Source: JBGTIS01 sp041745535
Lineage (GTDB): Bacteria; Bacteroidota; Bacteroidia; Cytophagales; Cyclobacteriaceae
Assembly (NCBI GenBank): GCA_041745535.1
Contig: JBGTIS010000042.1
Span: 1-54,557 of the forward strand
DNA: 54,557 nucleotides
Reading direction: 5' to 3'
Numbering within the stretch: the first letter of the stretch is position 1; every line of letters starts with the position of its first letter. A program made the position numbers and the translations under genes. Shown piece after piece: positions 1 through 8,493 of the stretch. A model generated the notes under the pieces. That model ran no database searches, had not been told where the DNA came from, and saw only the letters and a list, made by a program, of their open reading frames with translations.

Positions 1-624
1 GAAGCTGACATCAATGGATATCACTTTCCTATTAGAAGTGACGGGGTCGGCAGTAAACAAAATGCCTGCCGCCTGCGGGAAGACCATCTTCTGAACAACC
101 ACAGACAGGTGGACTTTACGGTGGTCGTAGCCGTTTTGAAGGCGGTAAATTACTGCCCGCTCGGTAAATAGCGATGCCCAGCACTTGCTGATATGCTTTA
201 GGATTGCCTCCTTTCCGATAATGTTCAAATACGTATCCTGCTGGCCCGCGAAGGAGGCTGTCGGTAAATCCTCCGCAGTCGCGCTGGATCGTACTGCATA
301 GGCATCTTTTTCATCAAGTCTGGAGAGGAGGCGGGCGATATCTTCATGAATGTCTTGAGGAATGGCTATCCCTTCGATAACCCCGCGAATCTCACCGCTA
401 AGTTCACCGATTTTATCCCGGTCTTCCACCTTTAGAAGCGATAACTGATCAAGTAATTCGTTCATCGACAACGTTTCCCCAATGATTCTTTTAAAAGCTT
501 CAGTAGAAATACAAAAGCCATCCGGTACGTGGATTCCTTCAATCTTGGTAAGTTCCCCCAGGTTCGCGCCTTTACCCCCAACAACCTTGAGTTTTGTTTC
601 TTGAATCATTTTATCAATAAGCAT
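1..624 (-). CDS. Rifampicin phosphotransferase-like / PEP-synthase-like ATP-binding domain protein (3' part outside the window)
   Basis: The 208 visible residues are the N-terminal ATP-grasp domain of the PEP synthase/pyruvate phosphate dikinase superfamily. Visible motifs are VVGGKGANLGEL near the start, AYAVRSSATAEDLPTASFAG with the QQDTYLN stretch, and SKCWASLFTERAVIYR. This spacing, with LDQLSLLKVEDRDKIGE, is closest to rifampicin phosphotransferases, which inactivate rifamycins by ATP-dependent phosphorylation; PEP synthases share the fold. The start is ATG at 624, with a second in-frame ATG at 609. The substrate-binding and swivelling His domains lie beyond the left edge, so the drug specificity cannot be decided from this window. 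Confidence 0.8.
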   Translation of the reverse strand, partial: MLIDKMIQETKLKVVGGKGANLGELTKIEGIHVPDGFCISTEAFKRIIGETLSMNELLDQLSLLKVEDRDKIGELSGEIRGVIEGIAIPQDIHEDIARLLSRLDEKDAYAVRSSATAEDLPTASFAGQQDTYLNIIGKEAILKHISKCWASLFTERAVIYRLQNGYDHRKVHLSVVVQKMVFPQAAGILFTADPVTSNRKVISIDVSF

Positions 625-868
625 TTTAAATATCAGGATAAAAATTAATTTATAAATATATTATTTTCAGAAGGTTTATGTACAAAGCAAGATCCAGAAC
701 CTTTACAAAGGCTTTTTCAGCTTCATCGTACTCGAAAGAGTGTGGCAGCGAAATGGCCAGATCAAATGTTTCCCGCACCTCTATATCACAAGAAAAGGAA
801 TTATGCTGGCTACTTTCATAGGTTCAGGAATTTAATGAATGCTATAATAAAGATTTGTTTTTTTTAAT

Positions 869-973
869 TTAAGGTTTTTTTTCTTTATCCTTCACAATTT
901 TCACCAGATAGTAAAGCAGCGCCCCACCCAAAGCGGCTACAAATAGCCCAATTAGGATAACAGCGATTTTCAT
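869..973 (-). CDS. Small single-span membrane protein (34 aa)
   Basis: A 34-residue reading frame begins ATG at 973, 13 nt after the stop of the reductase gene on the same strand. It encodes a hydrophobic segment (residues 4-25, rich in A, L, V, I, G) followed by a short basic tail ending KDKEKKP, the pattern of a small inner-membrane protein with a cytoplasmic positive end. No family is recognised. The good membrane topology and the position support it, but at this length chance cannot be excluded. Confidence 0.4.
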   Translation of the reverse strand: MKIAVILIGLFVAALGGALLYYLVKIVKDKEKKP

Positions 974-986
974 GGGAGATTATCTT

Positions 987-1523
987 TTAATGATACAGAA
1001 GTTTGTACTCCAATATTGAAAGTTGATGGTCGTAGGTTTTCTGATGTAAAAGTTTAGTTTTGTATTTTTTCTTAGAATCGCCAAAAAGCCGGATACCTTC
1101 GCCCATAATCAGTGGATTGAGCTTTATCTTCAGGATATCAATCAGTTCTTGATCCAGTAGCCAACCCGCGAACAGGCCGCCGCCACATAGATAGATATCT
1201 GTGCCTTTTTCTTTTTTCAGGTTTTTAATAAAATCCAGATCCGGGGGCCGTATATGCACTTTCGGGTGGATGTTCTCCAGCGTTAAGGAGTTTGAGAATA
1301 TATAATGCTGCATATGCGGATAAGGTGGCTGCCCAGGTTCCAGTCCATAGGCATAACCGAATTCATACGTACGCCTGCCCATAATGACCGTGTCAAATTC
1401 TTTCAGGTCATTCAGGTATTTATCTACGGCCGCGCCTTCACTTACAAATCCATCAATCGAATCATGGTTGCCTGCTATGTAACCATCGATTGTGGTAGCT
1501 ACGTAATACACAATTCGTTTCAT
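987..1523 (-). CDS. Dihydrofolate reductase family protein (RibD C-terminal fold)
   Basis: The 178-residue protein starts MKRIVYYVATTIDGYIAG, the typical first strand and loop of the RibD-C/DHFR-like reductases. It continues with VIMGRRTYEFG, the cofactor-side helix seen in YwjB/YyaP-type proteins, and has YLCGGGLFAGWLLDQELID, the glycine-rich NADPH-contact segment, near residue 112. Length is usual for the family. These proteins are predicted NAD(P)H-dependent reductases of pteridine or flavin precursors, but most members have no assigned substrate and this is not an orthologue of FolA. It lies between two genes on the same strand, so co-transcription is possible. Confidence 0.8.
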   Translation of the reverse strand: MKRIVYYVATTIDGYIAGNHDSIDGFVSEGAAVDKYLNDLKEFDTVIMGRRTYEFGYAYGLEPGQPPYPHMQHYIFSNSLTLENIHPKVHIRPPDLDFIKNLKKEKGTDIYLCGGGLFAGWLLDQELIDILKIKLNPLIMGEGIRLFGDSKKKYKTKLLHQKTYDHQLSILEYKLLYH

Positions 1524-1561
1524 ATTTCAAGGGTTAAAATTAAATCGCTTAATCGGAAGTA

Positions 1562-2680
1562 TTAATTCCGGGCGTATTTTTCTATTATTTCTGTTACTGC
1601 CTGATGCGCGTTTTCCATACAGGTCAACAATCTGAACTGGGCTTTTGCCCTCATCAGATTGTGGGATGGATTTTTAATTTTATAATATACATCCGCCATC
1701 AGAAAATCAGTAAGAAACCGAAGTCCCATAATTAACGTCATATAACGTCCGGCGAAAGGAAGATAATCAATTTCAATGGAAGTTAACAGTTCCGCTTCGC
1801 CCAGATAACCGCAAGCGAATGCTTCAAACAAATTCAGATCGAAACGTATATTTTCCAGATTGACTTCATCTTCAGCTCCGGTATTGGTAATGGTTCGGAT
1901 GGCGTCGCCAAAATCAAACAGCACGGTACCCGGCATTACCGTATCCAGGTCTATCACCGCAATGGCTTCCTGGGTAGTTTTATCAAAAAGAACGTTGTTT
2001 AACTTTGTATCATTATGGGTAACCCGTTCGGGTAGTTTTTTATTTTTAACCAATGCGTACACCTCTCCCATACCTTGTTGTCTGGTTCGCGCAAAATCAA
2101 TTTCCGCCAATACTTCGTTTACCCGGTTAACCGTATTATCTGCCACAGCATTTTCAAAATTACGCGACCGGCTTTCCATATTATGGAAATCGGGGATGGT
2201 AATGGCCAGTCGCGAAGCTGGATAATCTTTGAGCATTGACTGGAACAGTCCGAAAGCTTTACCGGCCTGGAACGCCTGTGCCGGATGGGAAGCCACGTCA
2301 TAGGAAGTGCTTCCCGGAACAAAGGTCATCAAACGCCAGTAAAGGCCCGACTGATCTTTATAGTAAGCCTGGTTGCCGAGGGTACTGATTACAGATATGG
2401 GAACAAAACCCGAGTACTTTTCTTCCTTACTGATTTTTTGGTTGATATGATCGGTCACCCGTTTGGTATTGTCCATTAACTGGGGAACCTGACGGAATAC
2501 GTGGTGATTAATGCGTTGCAGCAAATACTTTTCACCACTTTCAGAAGCATGCACCAGGTAGGTGTCATTAATATGCCCGGAACCAAACGGCTGAATACTT
2601 TTTGGAGATGAGGCAATACCAAACTGACCCAGGATTTCTATCTTATGTTCAAATTCCTCATTCAACATAGCAGAGAACAA
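1562..2680 (-). CDS. Aminoglycoside-phosphotransferase-fold kinase, NahK (N-acetylhexosamine 1-kinase)-like
   Basis: This 372-residue protein has the APH/choline kinase fold. Residues 34-43 (GSGHINDTYL) form the nucleotide loop, followed by YLLQRINHHVFRQVPQLMDN, a stretch characteristic of the bifidobacterial NahK/LnpB-like family. The catalytic loop is VTHNDTKLNNVLFD (H222, D224, N229) and the metal-binding motif is VIDLDTVMPG (D244). NahK makes N-acetylhexosamine 1-phosphates in mucin-sugar salvage, so a sugar-1-kinase is more likely than drug resistance. A second in-frame Met (residue 5, MLNEEF) is an alternative start. Exact substrate is inferred from family resemblance only. Confidence 0.75.
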   Translation of the reverse strand: MFSAMLNEEFEHKIEILGQFGIASSPKSIQPFGSGHINDTYLVHASESGEKYLLQRINHHVFRQVPQLMDNTKRVTDHINQKISKEEKYSGFVPISVISTLGNQAYYKDQSGLYWRLMTFVPGSTSYDVASHPAQAFQAGKAFGLFQSMLKDYPASRLAITIPDFHNMESRSRNFENAVADNTVNRVNEVLAEIDFARTRQQGMGEVYALVKNKKLPERVTHNDTKLNNVLFDKTTQEAIAVIDLDTVMPGTVLFDFGDAIRTITNTGAEDEVNLENIRFDLNLFEAFACGYLGEAELLTSIEIDYLPFAGRYMTLIMGLRFLTDFLMADVYYKIKNPSHNLMRAKAQFRLLTCMENAHQAVTEIIEKYARN

Positions 2681-2771
2681 AGTAGTGGTTAGGTGTGTAA
2701 TAAAAAGTGGAAATTTAGGCTAATAATTCCTGAAAATAAATGGGGAGGGGGAAATTATCGGAAGGGCTTAT

Positions 2772-2806
2772 AAAAGAAAAAGCCTGTCTGAATATTCAGA
2801 CAGGCT
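2772..2806 (-). terminator. Intrinsic terminator of the FKBP gene
   Basis: A perfect 11-bp stem (AGCCTGTCTGA / TCAGACAGGCT, 2781-2806, four-base ATAT loop) lies just after the stop of the FKBP gene. On the minus strand it is followed by a run of T (TTTTTCTTTT), as expected of a Rho-independent terminator. It isolates the FKBP gene from the kinase gene downstream. Confidence 0.85.
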
Positions 2807-2815
2807 ATTGTTATT

Positions 2816-3247
2816 TTATACAATTTCAACCAGTTTTATTTCAAAAGTGAGGTCTTTTCCGGCAAGCGGATGATTGGCATCAATGGTGATAGCATCATCT
2901 TTTATTTCGGTAACTGTTACCGGAATGGTGTTGCCATCCTGCTGTTTTACAGCCAATTGCTGACCTACTTCGGGCTTCACATCAGGTGGAATATTGGTTT
3001 TAGGCACTGAGAATATCATTTCTTCCCGAGTTGTGCCGTAAGCTTGTGCCGCGGGAATATCTGTGGTTTTTGAATCACCTACTTCCATGCCCAATACAGC
3101 ATTTTCAAAACCAGCAATTACCTCGCTTTTTCCTATGGTAAACTCCAGCGGTTGGTTTCTTTCCACGGAGGTGTCAAATACAGTCCCATCGTCGAATGTC
3201 CCTGTATAATGTACTTTGACTTTGTCTCCTTTTTTCACGTTTTTCAT
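2816..3247 (-). CDS. FKBP-type peptidyl-prolyl cis-trans isomerase, SlyD/SlpA-like
   Basis: The 143-residue protein begins MKNVKKGDKVKVHYTGTFDD and contains the FKBP signature VHYTGTFDDGTVFDTSVERNQPLEF and FTIGKSEVIAGFENAVLGM. An insert-in-flap segment (about residues 70-125) sits between the two halves of the FKBP domain, as in SlyD/SlpA chaperone-isomerases; there is no His-rich metal tail. No signal peptide is present, so it should act in the cytoplasm on nascent proteins. I place the start at 3247 where family homology begins; in-frame Met codons at 3268 and 3322 would add up to 25 residues that do not look like this family. Confidence 0.88.
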   Translation of the reverse strand: MKNVKKGDKVKVHYTGTFDDGTVFDTSVERNQPLEFTIGKSEVIAGFENAVLGMEVGDSKTTDIPAAQAYGTTREEMIFSVPKTNIPPDVKPEVGQQLAVKQQDGNTIPVTVTEIKDDAITIDANHPLAGKDLTFEIKLVEIV

Positions 3248-3511
3248 GTCTTTAAATTTTGATTTCATCTGTTTATGAAACCTCGCCGGCAGACATCCCA
3301 CTAAGGAATATCCTTTCACCAAAAGCTCGGTTACATAACAATTTTTAAGTAAGTTAGTAATTTGGTAGATATACCATTTTATTATTTAAATTGCAAAAAA
3401 TTCAATGGCTTTATCTAACAGTAACAAGCTAACCTAATAAAATGATTTGTAATTAGTAAATAATTTTCAAATAAAAACCAGTTTAAATAATTTTAAAGCT
3501 ATCGCTCAATA

Positions 3512-3751
3512 ATGAATACCGTAAGCCATACTATTACCGACATATTAGTTCAAAAACTGGGAATTGCCCCTACGGAAATAACTTCAGAAGCCAATTTCAT
3601 GAAAGATCTCGGTGTTGATTCGCTGGATTACGCGGAACTGGTGATGGAATTAGAACAGGCTTTTGATATTACCATACCCGACCATGAGGCAGAAAAACTC
3701 AAAACTGTAGGGCAGGCTATTGCCTATGTAGAAGACAAACAAAAGGAGTAA
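3512..3751 (+). CDS. Acyl carrier protein
   Basis: A 79-residue four-helix carrier protein. The phosphopantetheine attachment motif GVDSLDYAEL places the modified serine at residue 37, and the following helix ELVMELEQAFDITIPDHEAE matches the acidic recognition helix of fatty-acid-synthesis ACPs. It is divergent from the FKBP gene and has no neighbouring fab genes, unlike the usual fabD-acpP-fabF order. It may be the housekeeping AcpP or a second, pathway-specific carrier; the sequence alone does not settle this. Confidence 0.92.
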   Translation: MNTVSHTITDILVQKLGIAPTEITSEANFMKDLGVDSLDYAELVMELEQAFDITIPDHEAEKLKTVGQAIAYVEDKQKE

Positions 3752-3821
3752 AAATTTATCTGACTTGTGCCCAGTGCAGTACTGTTTCTTTTTTAAATTA
3801 CCAGAATGGTATGAACAATAA

Positions 3822-4491
3822 ATCGGAGGTAAAGGCGCTTTGCAAGCCCTGGCCGCCGCCAGATTGGGCAGTGAAGTAGGCCTGCTTACCTGCCTGAGTG
3901 CCGACACATTTTCAAAAGAGCTGATCCGGATTTTCCAGCAGGAAAATATTGATATTAATTACCTTTCGGAAGAAAAAGAAATAGCTACCGGCGCCACTTT
4001 TATTTTTACAGATACCACTGGACAAAAATCTGTTGTTGCCACACCCGGTGCCAACCAGCGACTACTGCCTGAAAAAATTGATGAAGCCCGATTCCTGATT
4101 TTATGCTGCTCCAGTTAGAATTGCCCCATACTACTACCGATTACCAGTTTGAGTTATCGCAAAAGCAGATATTCAGGCTGCCGCGCGGTTCCTGATGCGG
4201 AAAGGATTACAAAACCTGGTAGTACTTTCACATCGCTTTGGCTTGTATTATGCCAGCAAAAGAATAAACCAGTTTCTGGAAACTAATGTGCTTGCTTCGC
4301 TCAATAAGCAGGGATTAGATGATATTTTTTGCGGTGCCCTGGCCGCAGCTTTGGGAAGTGGGAAAGCCGAATGGGACGCCGTTAAATTTGCCGCATCCAC
4401 GATTGCTTACGCAGTAGTTCATTCAGAAAATCGTTTGGAGGCGCCCACTTATGCTTCTGTAAACGCACATATAGCCCAAACCAACTGGTAG
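3822..4491 (+). pseudogene. Decayed ribokinase / PfkB-family sugar kinase
   Basis: Reading from 3825, GGKGALQALAAARLGSEV is the ribokinase glycine motif (normally about 40 residues into the protein), but it is preceded by a stop at 3819-3821 and has no start. The frame continues to a stop at 4116-4118. The family sequence resumes in another frame (MLLQLELPHTTT, from about 4102), then again from about 4174 (IQAAARFLMRKGLQNLVV). About 90 residues of the middle are missing. Near the end, the family motif DTTGAGDAF with the catalytic Asp reads NKQGLDDIF. The C-terminal helices (GALAAALGSGKAEWDAVKFA) are well preserved. It therefore has a lost 5' end, a frameshift, an internal deletion and a damaged active site, and is unlikely to make an active enzyme. 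Confidence 0.88.
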
Positions 4492-4499
4492 TGTTAGTG

Positions 4500-5204
4500 T
4501 CAAATGTTTTCTGTTTTACCTATGTTTTTGAACCTTAATAAAAGGGTTTCGAACACAGTGTATCTGTCAGGCAAATTGGTATCTAAAATAAGGTAAGGCA
4601 TTTTGGCGTTCCGAGCGCATTGTCCGTCCAGTTCATCCCGATCGCCAATAAACAAACACTGATCGGGGCGCACATCAAAATACCGGGCAATATGCAGCAA
4701 AGCTTTCGGATTTGGCTTGAGACTGTCAATTTTTGAATCGGTTGAACTCAATACCAAATCGGCCTGAATACCCATTGAATTCAATTTTTCAACTGCCTCA
4801 AAATCAGAATAAATGGCCGTATTGATGCCAATTTCTTTCAGGTGCTCAAAAAAGTTGACTACTCCCGGATATTTACAATGATCCAGAAATCGCAAAGGGT
4901 AATTAAACATCCAGTATCGGATTACCTGCTTTACCCTTTCAATGGGATAACCGGTTTTTCTGGCGCATACTTCAAATTGTGCTTCCTCCAGATTAGAATA
5001 ATCTCCATGAGACAGTTTGTCCCTTTCTTTTCTGAAAACGCTTATTATTCTGAGATCGACATATCGCCAGGGCCGGAGCATATAATGCTTCAATAGGGCG
5101 AATTTCATTTTATCGCGAAGTGTAGTCTGGTTATAGAGGGTACCATCCACATCAAAAATCACAACCCGAATGGAGCTCCAATCAATACTTACCTGATTTG
5201 GCAT
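4500..5204 (-). CDS. HAD-superfamily hydrolase
   Basis: The 234-residue protein shows the four HAD motifs: VVIFDVDGTLYN (nucleophile D18 and acid D20), AIYSDF for motif II, KPNPKALL with the motif III lysine, and FIGDRDELDG for motif IV. A helical cap of about 100 residues follows motif I. This is the usual build of phosphoglycolate-phosphatase-like or pyrimidine nucleotidase-like HAD enzymes that cleave small phosphate esters in the cytoplasm. Its 3' end faces the decayed ribokinase. The substrate cannot be read from the sequence. Confidence 0.82.
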   Translation of the reverse strand: MPNQVSIDWSSIRVVIFDVDGTLYNQTTLRDKMKFALLKHYMLRPWRYVDLRIISVFRKERDKLSHGDYSNLEEAQFEVCARKTGYPIERVKQVIRYWMFNYPLRFLDHCKYPGVVNFFEHLKEIGINTAIYSDFEAVEKLNSMGIQADLVLSSTDSKIDSLKPNPKALLHIARYFDVRPDQCLFIGDRDELDGQCARNAKMPYLILDTNLPDRYTVFETLLLRFKNIGKTENI

Positions 5205-5257
5205 AATTCATTTTTTGTACAAACTTAACAAGTTTACAAGAATTATGCTGTACTTGG

Positions 5258-6745
5258 TCAGATATTCAATTTCATTTGCTGATCGGATGTACCTTCCCGT
5301 ACGGAAGAAAACGCGATACTGAAGCTGGTTCCCTTACCCAGTTCGGACACCACCTGTATGGTGCCATCCAGTTTTTCCACCGTTTCTTTCACAATATACA
5401 AACCCAGGCCTGAGCCGGTACCGCCTTCAGACGCTCTGAAAAACATATTAAAAATTTTATCCAGATGTTTTTCGGCGATACCCTGTCCGTTGTCTTTCAC
5501 AATCAGGTCGGCCGTATCATGGTTAACAAAAGCCGCTACATAAATAAAGCAGTCGTCTTTGCGGTGGGTACTGCTGTAGCGAATCGAATTGCTGATTAAA
5601 TTGCTGAGTATTGCTTTAATCCGGCGCACATCAGAATAAAACGGTACGGGTTGGTTGACATTGATAATTTTCTTGATTTTATCGGCATGCTCCATGTATT
5701 CCAGTTCCTGGAAAATCTCCTTGATAATTGCCTCAAAATCTACTTCTTCTCTTTTTACCTTCTGCGTTGAGTTTCGAGAATAATCTACAATATCCATAAT
5801 AAATGAATCCATTTTATGAATACTTTTCTCCATCAGTTGTAAATATTTATCCCTTTGCTCTTCACTTTTCTCATTCTTAAGAATATTTACCAAACCTGAT
5901 AAGGAGGAAAGTGGGGCTTTTAAATCGTGAGAGGCACAATATACGAACCGGTCAAGTTCTCCATTAATTTTTACCAGTTCAGAATTCTGCTTCTCCAGGC
6001 GCACCATGGCTTCCCGTTTCTCCGTAAAATCTTTTATCGATCCATTATAATACACATTGGTATAGTCATCCACCGATTGGCTGCAGGTAACCAATGCCCA
6101 AAAGGTAGAACCATCTTTTTTCTTCAGTAAAATTTCTTTATCAGAAAACTGGGAACGTGACTCCAGTTCCTCCAGCAAATTATAATCTCTGGCCATTTTG
6201 TTATAGAACAAATTGGTGTAAAAGCTAAACGCGTCGTGCCGTGAAGAATACCCGAATAAGTCGAGAAAAAACTGATTGGCATACAGAATTTCCCCTTTCT
6301 TATTCACACGGAAAAGCCCTTCCGGAATATGATGTGCCAGCGAGATCGCGCTATTCTGATCGTTCACTTTCTGAAACACTACCTGATCCCGTTCCTCTAT
6401 TTCGATAACGGAGGTAAGCTTATATTCCTGTTCCCCAGTGGCAAAAAACTTTTCAGAAGAAATGAACACCTTTTTCCAGGTGCCGTCCTTTACTTTTATT
6501 TGTTTTAAACCATCATTCTCCTGATTACCCAGTATGAAGTTTTTGTAATACAGGCTGGCTCTGTCTTTGTAACCCTCAGGTTCTATCATCGAAACATGCT
6601 GCCCCACCAATTCCTCCCTGCTATACCCATAAATTTTGCAATAGGTTTTATTTACGTTAAGGAAGTAATTTTTATAATCCAACACACACATACCAATCTT
6701 CGATGTACTAAAAACAGCATTGAGAAGAACTTCGGTTTCAATCAT
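5258..6745 (-). CDS. PAS-domain sensor histidine kinase
   Basis: The 495-residue protein carries two PAS domains (about 8-115 and 135-240), a short coiled linker, a HisKA domain with phospho-acceptor box FVYCASHDLKAPLSSL (H273), and a HATPase_c domain (about 375-485) with N box SNLISNSIRYSS, DNGQGI and GTGSGLGLYIVKE. No membrane segment is present, so it should sense an internal signal. The PAS cores lack obvious haem or flavin markers. No response regulator lies beside it, so its partner is encoded elsewhere. Confidence 0.92.
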   Translation of the reverse strand: MIETEVLLNAVFSTSKIGMCVLDYKNYFLNVNKTYCKIYGYSREELVGQHVSMIEPEGYKDRASLYYKNFILGNQENDGLKQIKVKDGTWKKVFISSEKFFATGEQEYKLTSVIEIEERDQVVFQKVNDQNSAISLAHHIPEGLFRVNKKGEILYANQFFLDLFGYSSRHDAFSFYTNLFYNKMARDYNLLEELESRSQFSDKEILLKKKDGSTFWALVTCSQSVDDYTNVYYNGSIKDFTEKREAMVRLEKQNSELVKINGELDRFVYCASHDLKAPLSSLSGLVNILKNEKSEEQRDKYLQLMEKSIHKMDSFIMDIVDYSRNSTQKVKREEVDFEAIIKEIFQELEYMEHADKIKKIINVNQPVPFYSDVRRIKAILSNLISNSIRYSSTHRKDDCFIYVAAFVNHDTADLIVKDNGQGIAEKHLDKIFNMFFRASEGGTGSGLGLYIVKETVEKLDGTIQVVSELGKGTSFSIAFSSVREGTSDQQMKLNI

Positions 6746-7097
6746 TAGGGATAATTCAGTAATCTGTGTTTAATTTATTTGGAGCAAAAAGCAAGAAAAT
6801 TCATGCTCCTGAAAAAACAGGAAGCTCAATTTAGTTATATTCTTAAGTTATAATCAGCACCCAGAAACTCCGCTGAAAAACTTATTAAAGGGTACTAAAT
6901 TTACTTCAAATTATATGGAAGTTCCTCAATTTTAAAAGGAAAATTTTTAAGGAATTTCAGGATAGTTTTTATTACAGAAGTGTATCTTAATAGTAATCAG
7001 GCAATTAGCCAAAAAGGTCTAATCTATTGCTTTAAGCAATTTTTTTTAATAAAAAAATCATATGTTTTTGTTGCGTTATTGCTCCAAAAAGCATGGT
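6746..7097. other. AT-rich intergenic stretch
   Basis: This 352-base gap separates the PAS kinase 5' end from the DUF2480 3' end. It is strongly AT-rich and must hold the promoter of the kinase gene. I see no convincing coding frame, no repeat array and no clear terminator. Confidence 0.5.
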
Positions 7098-7631
7098 TTA
7101 AATGGAGGATTTTGGTTGCTTAAATATGGGTACGGTACTGCAAGGCTCCCCATACATAATACTACTGGCGTGTGGCTGTAGTAATCGGGTAATCTCCACA
7201 TAGGCATAGGTAGGAACAGGAAACTTTCCACACCCCTTAATGACCACTTTTTTATCTTTAAATTCAGAAATATCTACTTTGCTCAATGCCTCTTTGAACA
7301 GCATGTTTTCTAACTGTTCGAGGCTACCAAATATTACCAGACGCGCGTAAGGCGCCAGTTGCGTTGCCAACAGCATATAGGCCCAGGTGGGTACAATGGC
7401 ATCCACAGAACAACCTATCGCCACATTTTTATTCTGATACTGGCTCCAGTCGTGAGTTTTGATATATGCTCTGAAATCTTTTTCCCTTAATATCATTTCC
7501 TGAAAAAGATTGTCTTTGATATCGTACACCACACGGTCACCAGGATGATAGTACTGTTCCAGGTCAAAGGTGATGAGCGGGCTATTGGCTACCCGGTTAA
7601 CAATTTGGTTTTCCTCCTCAGTCGTTCGCAT
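7098..7631 (-). CDS. DUF2480 family protein
   Basis: The 177-residue protein opens with IVNRVANSPLITFDLEQYY and IKDNLFQEMILREKDFR, both typical of the DUF2480 family that is nearly confined to Bacteroidota. A CGKFPVPTYAYVEITRLLQP stretch lies near the C-terminus; a second segment, CSVDAIVPTWAYMLLATQL, resembles it, suggesting an internal duplication of an alpha/beta unit. No signal peptide or membrane span is visible. Function is unknown. It sits 46 bases after tsaB on the same strand and may be co-transcribed. Confidence 0.8.
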   Translation of the reverse strand: MRTTEEENQIVNRVANSPLITFDLEQYYHPGDRVVYDIKDNLFQEMILREKDFRAYIKTHDWSQYQNKNVAIGCSVDAIVPTWAYMLLATQLAPYARLVIFGSLEQLENMLFKEALSKVDISEFKDKKVVIKGCGKFPVPTYAYVEITRLLQPHASSIMYGEPCSTVPIFKQPKSSI

Positions 7632-7677
7632 ATCTGAATATTAGGTAATAAAGTTTCTGATGCTTTTTTAATTCAGT

Positions 7678-8361
7678 TCAACGGGATTTTGGTTGGGTAG
7701 TTCTGAATTCTTTCAGATAAAAAGGCTCAAAGCTTACCAGAGCTTCAAATTTTTGGGAGGCATAATGCTTTCCAGCCAACTCCCCGACCCATTGCGCCGA
7801 CGGCAAAACCTGGGGCACAAATTTAGCATTCCGGTGTTTGCCCAGCAAGTCAATGCATTTCTGTGCGCCATCGCCAAAGAACAGCACAGGTTGCTGATCC
7901 AGAAATTCATTGAAAGAATCCGGATTCACCACCACAGGCCGTACCGGGGTAAGTTCCGAAAATTTATGGTCAAAAACCTGACAGTAAACTTCCATCCTTC
8001 GGGCGTCGATCATGGGGCATAAAAAAGCTCCGGATACATTAAATTTGCGCACCCCCCAGGCCATGGCTCCCAAAGTGCTCACGCCAATCAGGGGAATGTC
8101 AAGGGCATAGCACAAACCTTTCGCGGTGGCGGTGCCAATACGTAATCCGGTATAAGAACCCGGTCCTTCCGAAACAGCGATGGCCAACAATTCAGCTTTC
8201 TTAACATCGCAATGAGTAAGCAGATTGGCAATTAACACATGGAGCAGCGACGAATGTGACTTCTCCAAGTGCAATTCCTGCAAACCTACTACAGCATCGT
8301 TTTGATGCAGGGCAACCGAACAGGTTTTTGTGGTCGTTTCGATGCTTAAAATGAAACTCAT
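7678..8361 (-). CDS. tsaB: tRNA threonylcarbamoyladenosine biosynthesis protein TsaB
   Basis: The 227-residue protein starts MSFILSIETTTKTCSVAL and has KSHSSLLHVLIANLLT and VSEGPGSYTGLRIGTATAKG, the signature of TsaB (YeaZ). TsaB is an inactive-ASKHA-fold scaffold that binds TsaD and TsaE to make the t6A modification at position 37 of ANN-decoding tRNAs. Length matches the family. It is divergent from murF with a 132-base gap that should contain both promoters. Confidence is high. Confidence 0.92.
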   Translation of the reverse strand: MSFILSIETTTKTCSVALHQNDAVVGLQELHLEKSHSSLLHVLIANLLTHCDVKKAELLAIAVSEGPGSYTGLRIGTATAKGLCYALDIPLIGVSTLGAMAWGVRKFNVSGAFLCPMIDARRMEVYCQVFDHKFSELTPVRPVVVNPDSFNEFLDQQPVLFFGDGAQKCIDLLGKHRNAKFVPQVLPSAQWVGELAGKHYASQKFEALVSFEPFYLKEFRTTQPKSR

Positions 8362-8493
8362 TGGATAAAATTAATTCAGATTAAAATTATAGAATTACTT
8401 ACAATTAACGCGATTGGTTGTAAAATACGTGCTAAATTAGAGTTTTGAAATTACTTTAAGTCATTTTTGTTTCCATCACTTTTTTAAGTCCAT

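Noticed and set aside
650..815. Minus-strand open stretch (reading DIEVRETFDLAISLPHSFEY) between the rifampicin-phosphotransferase-like gene and the small membrane protein
   Set aside because: It has amphipathic character and may be the tail of a decayed gene, but it lacks a start codon after the upstream stop and matches no family I know; too short to list as a gene.
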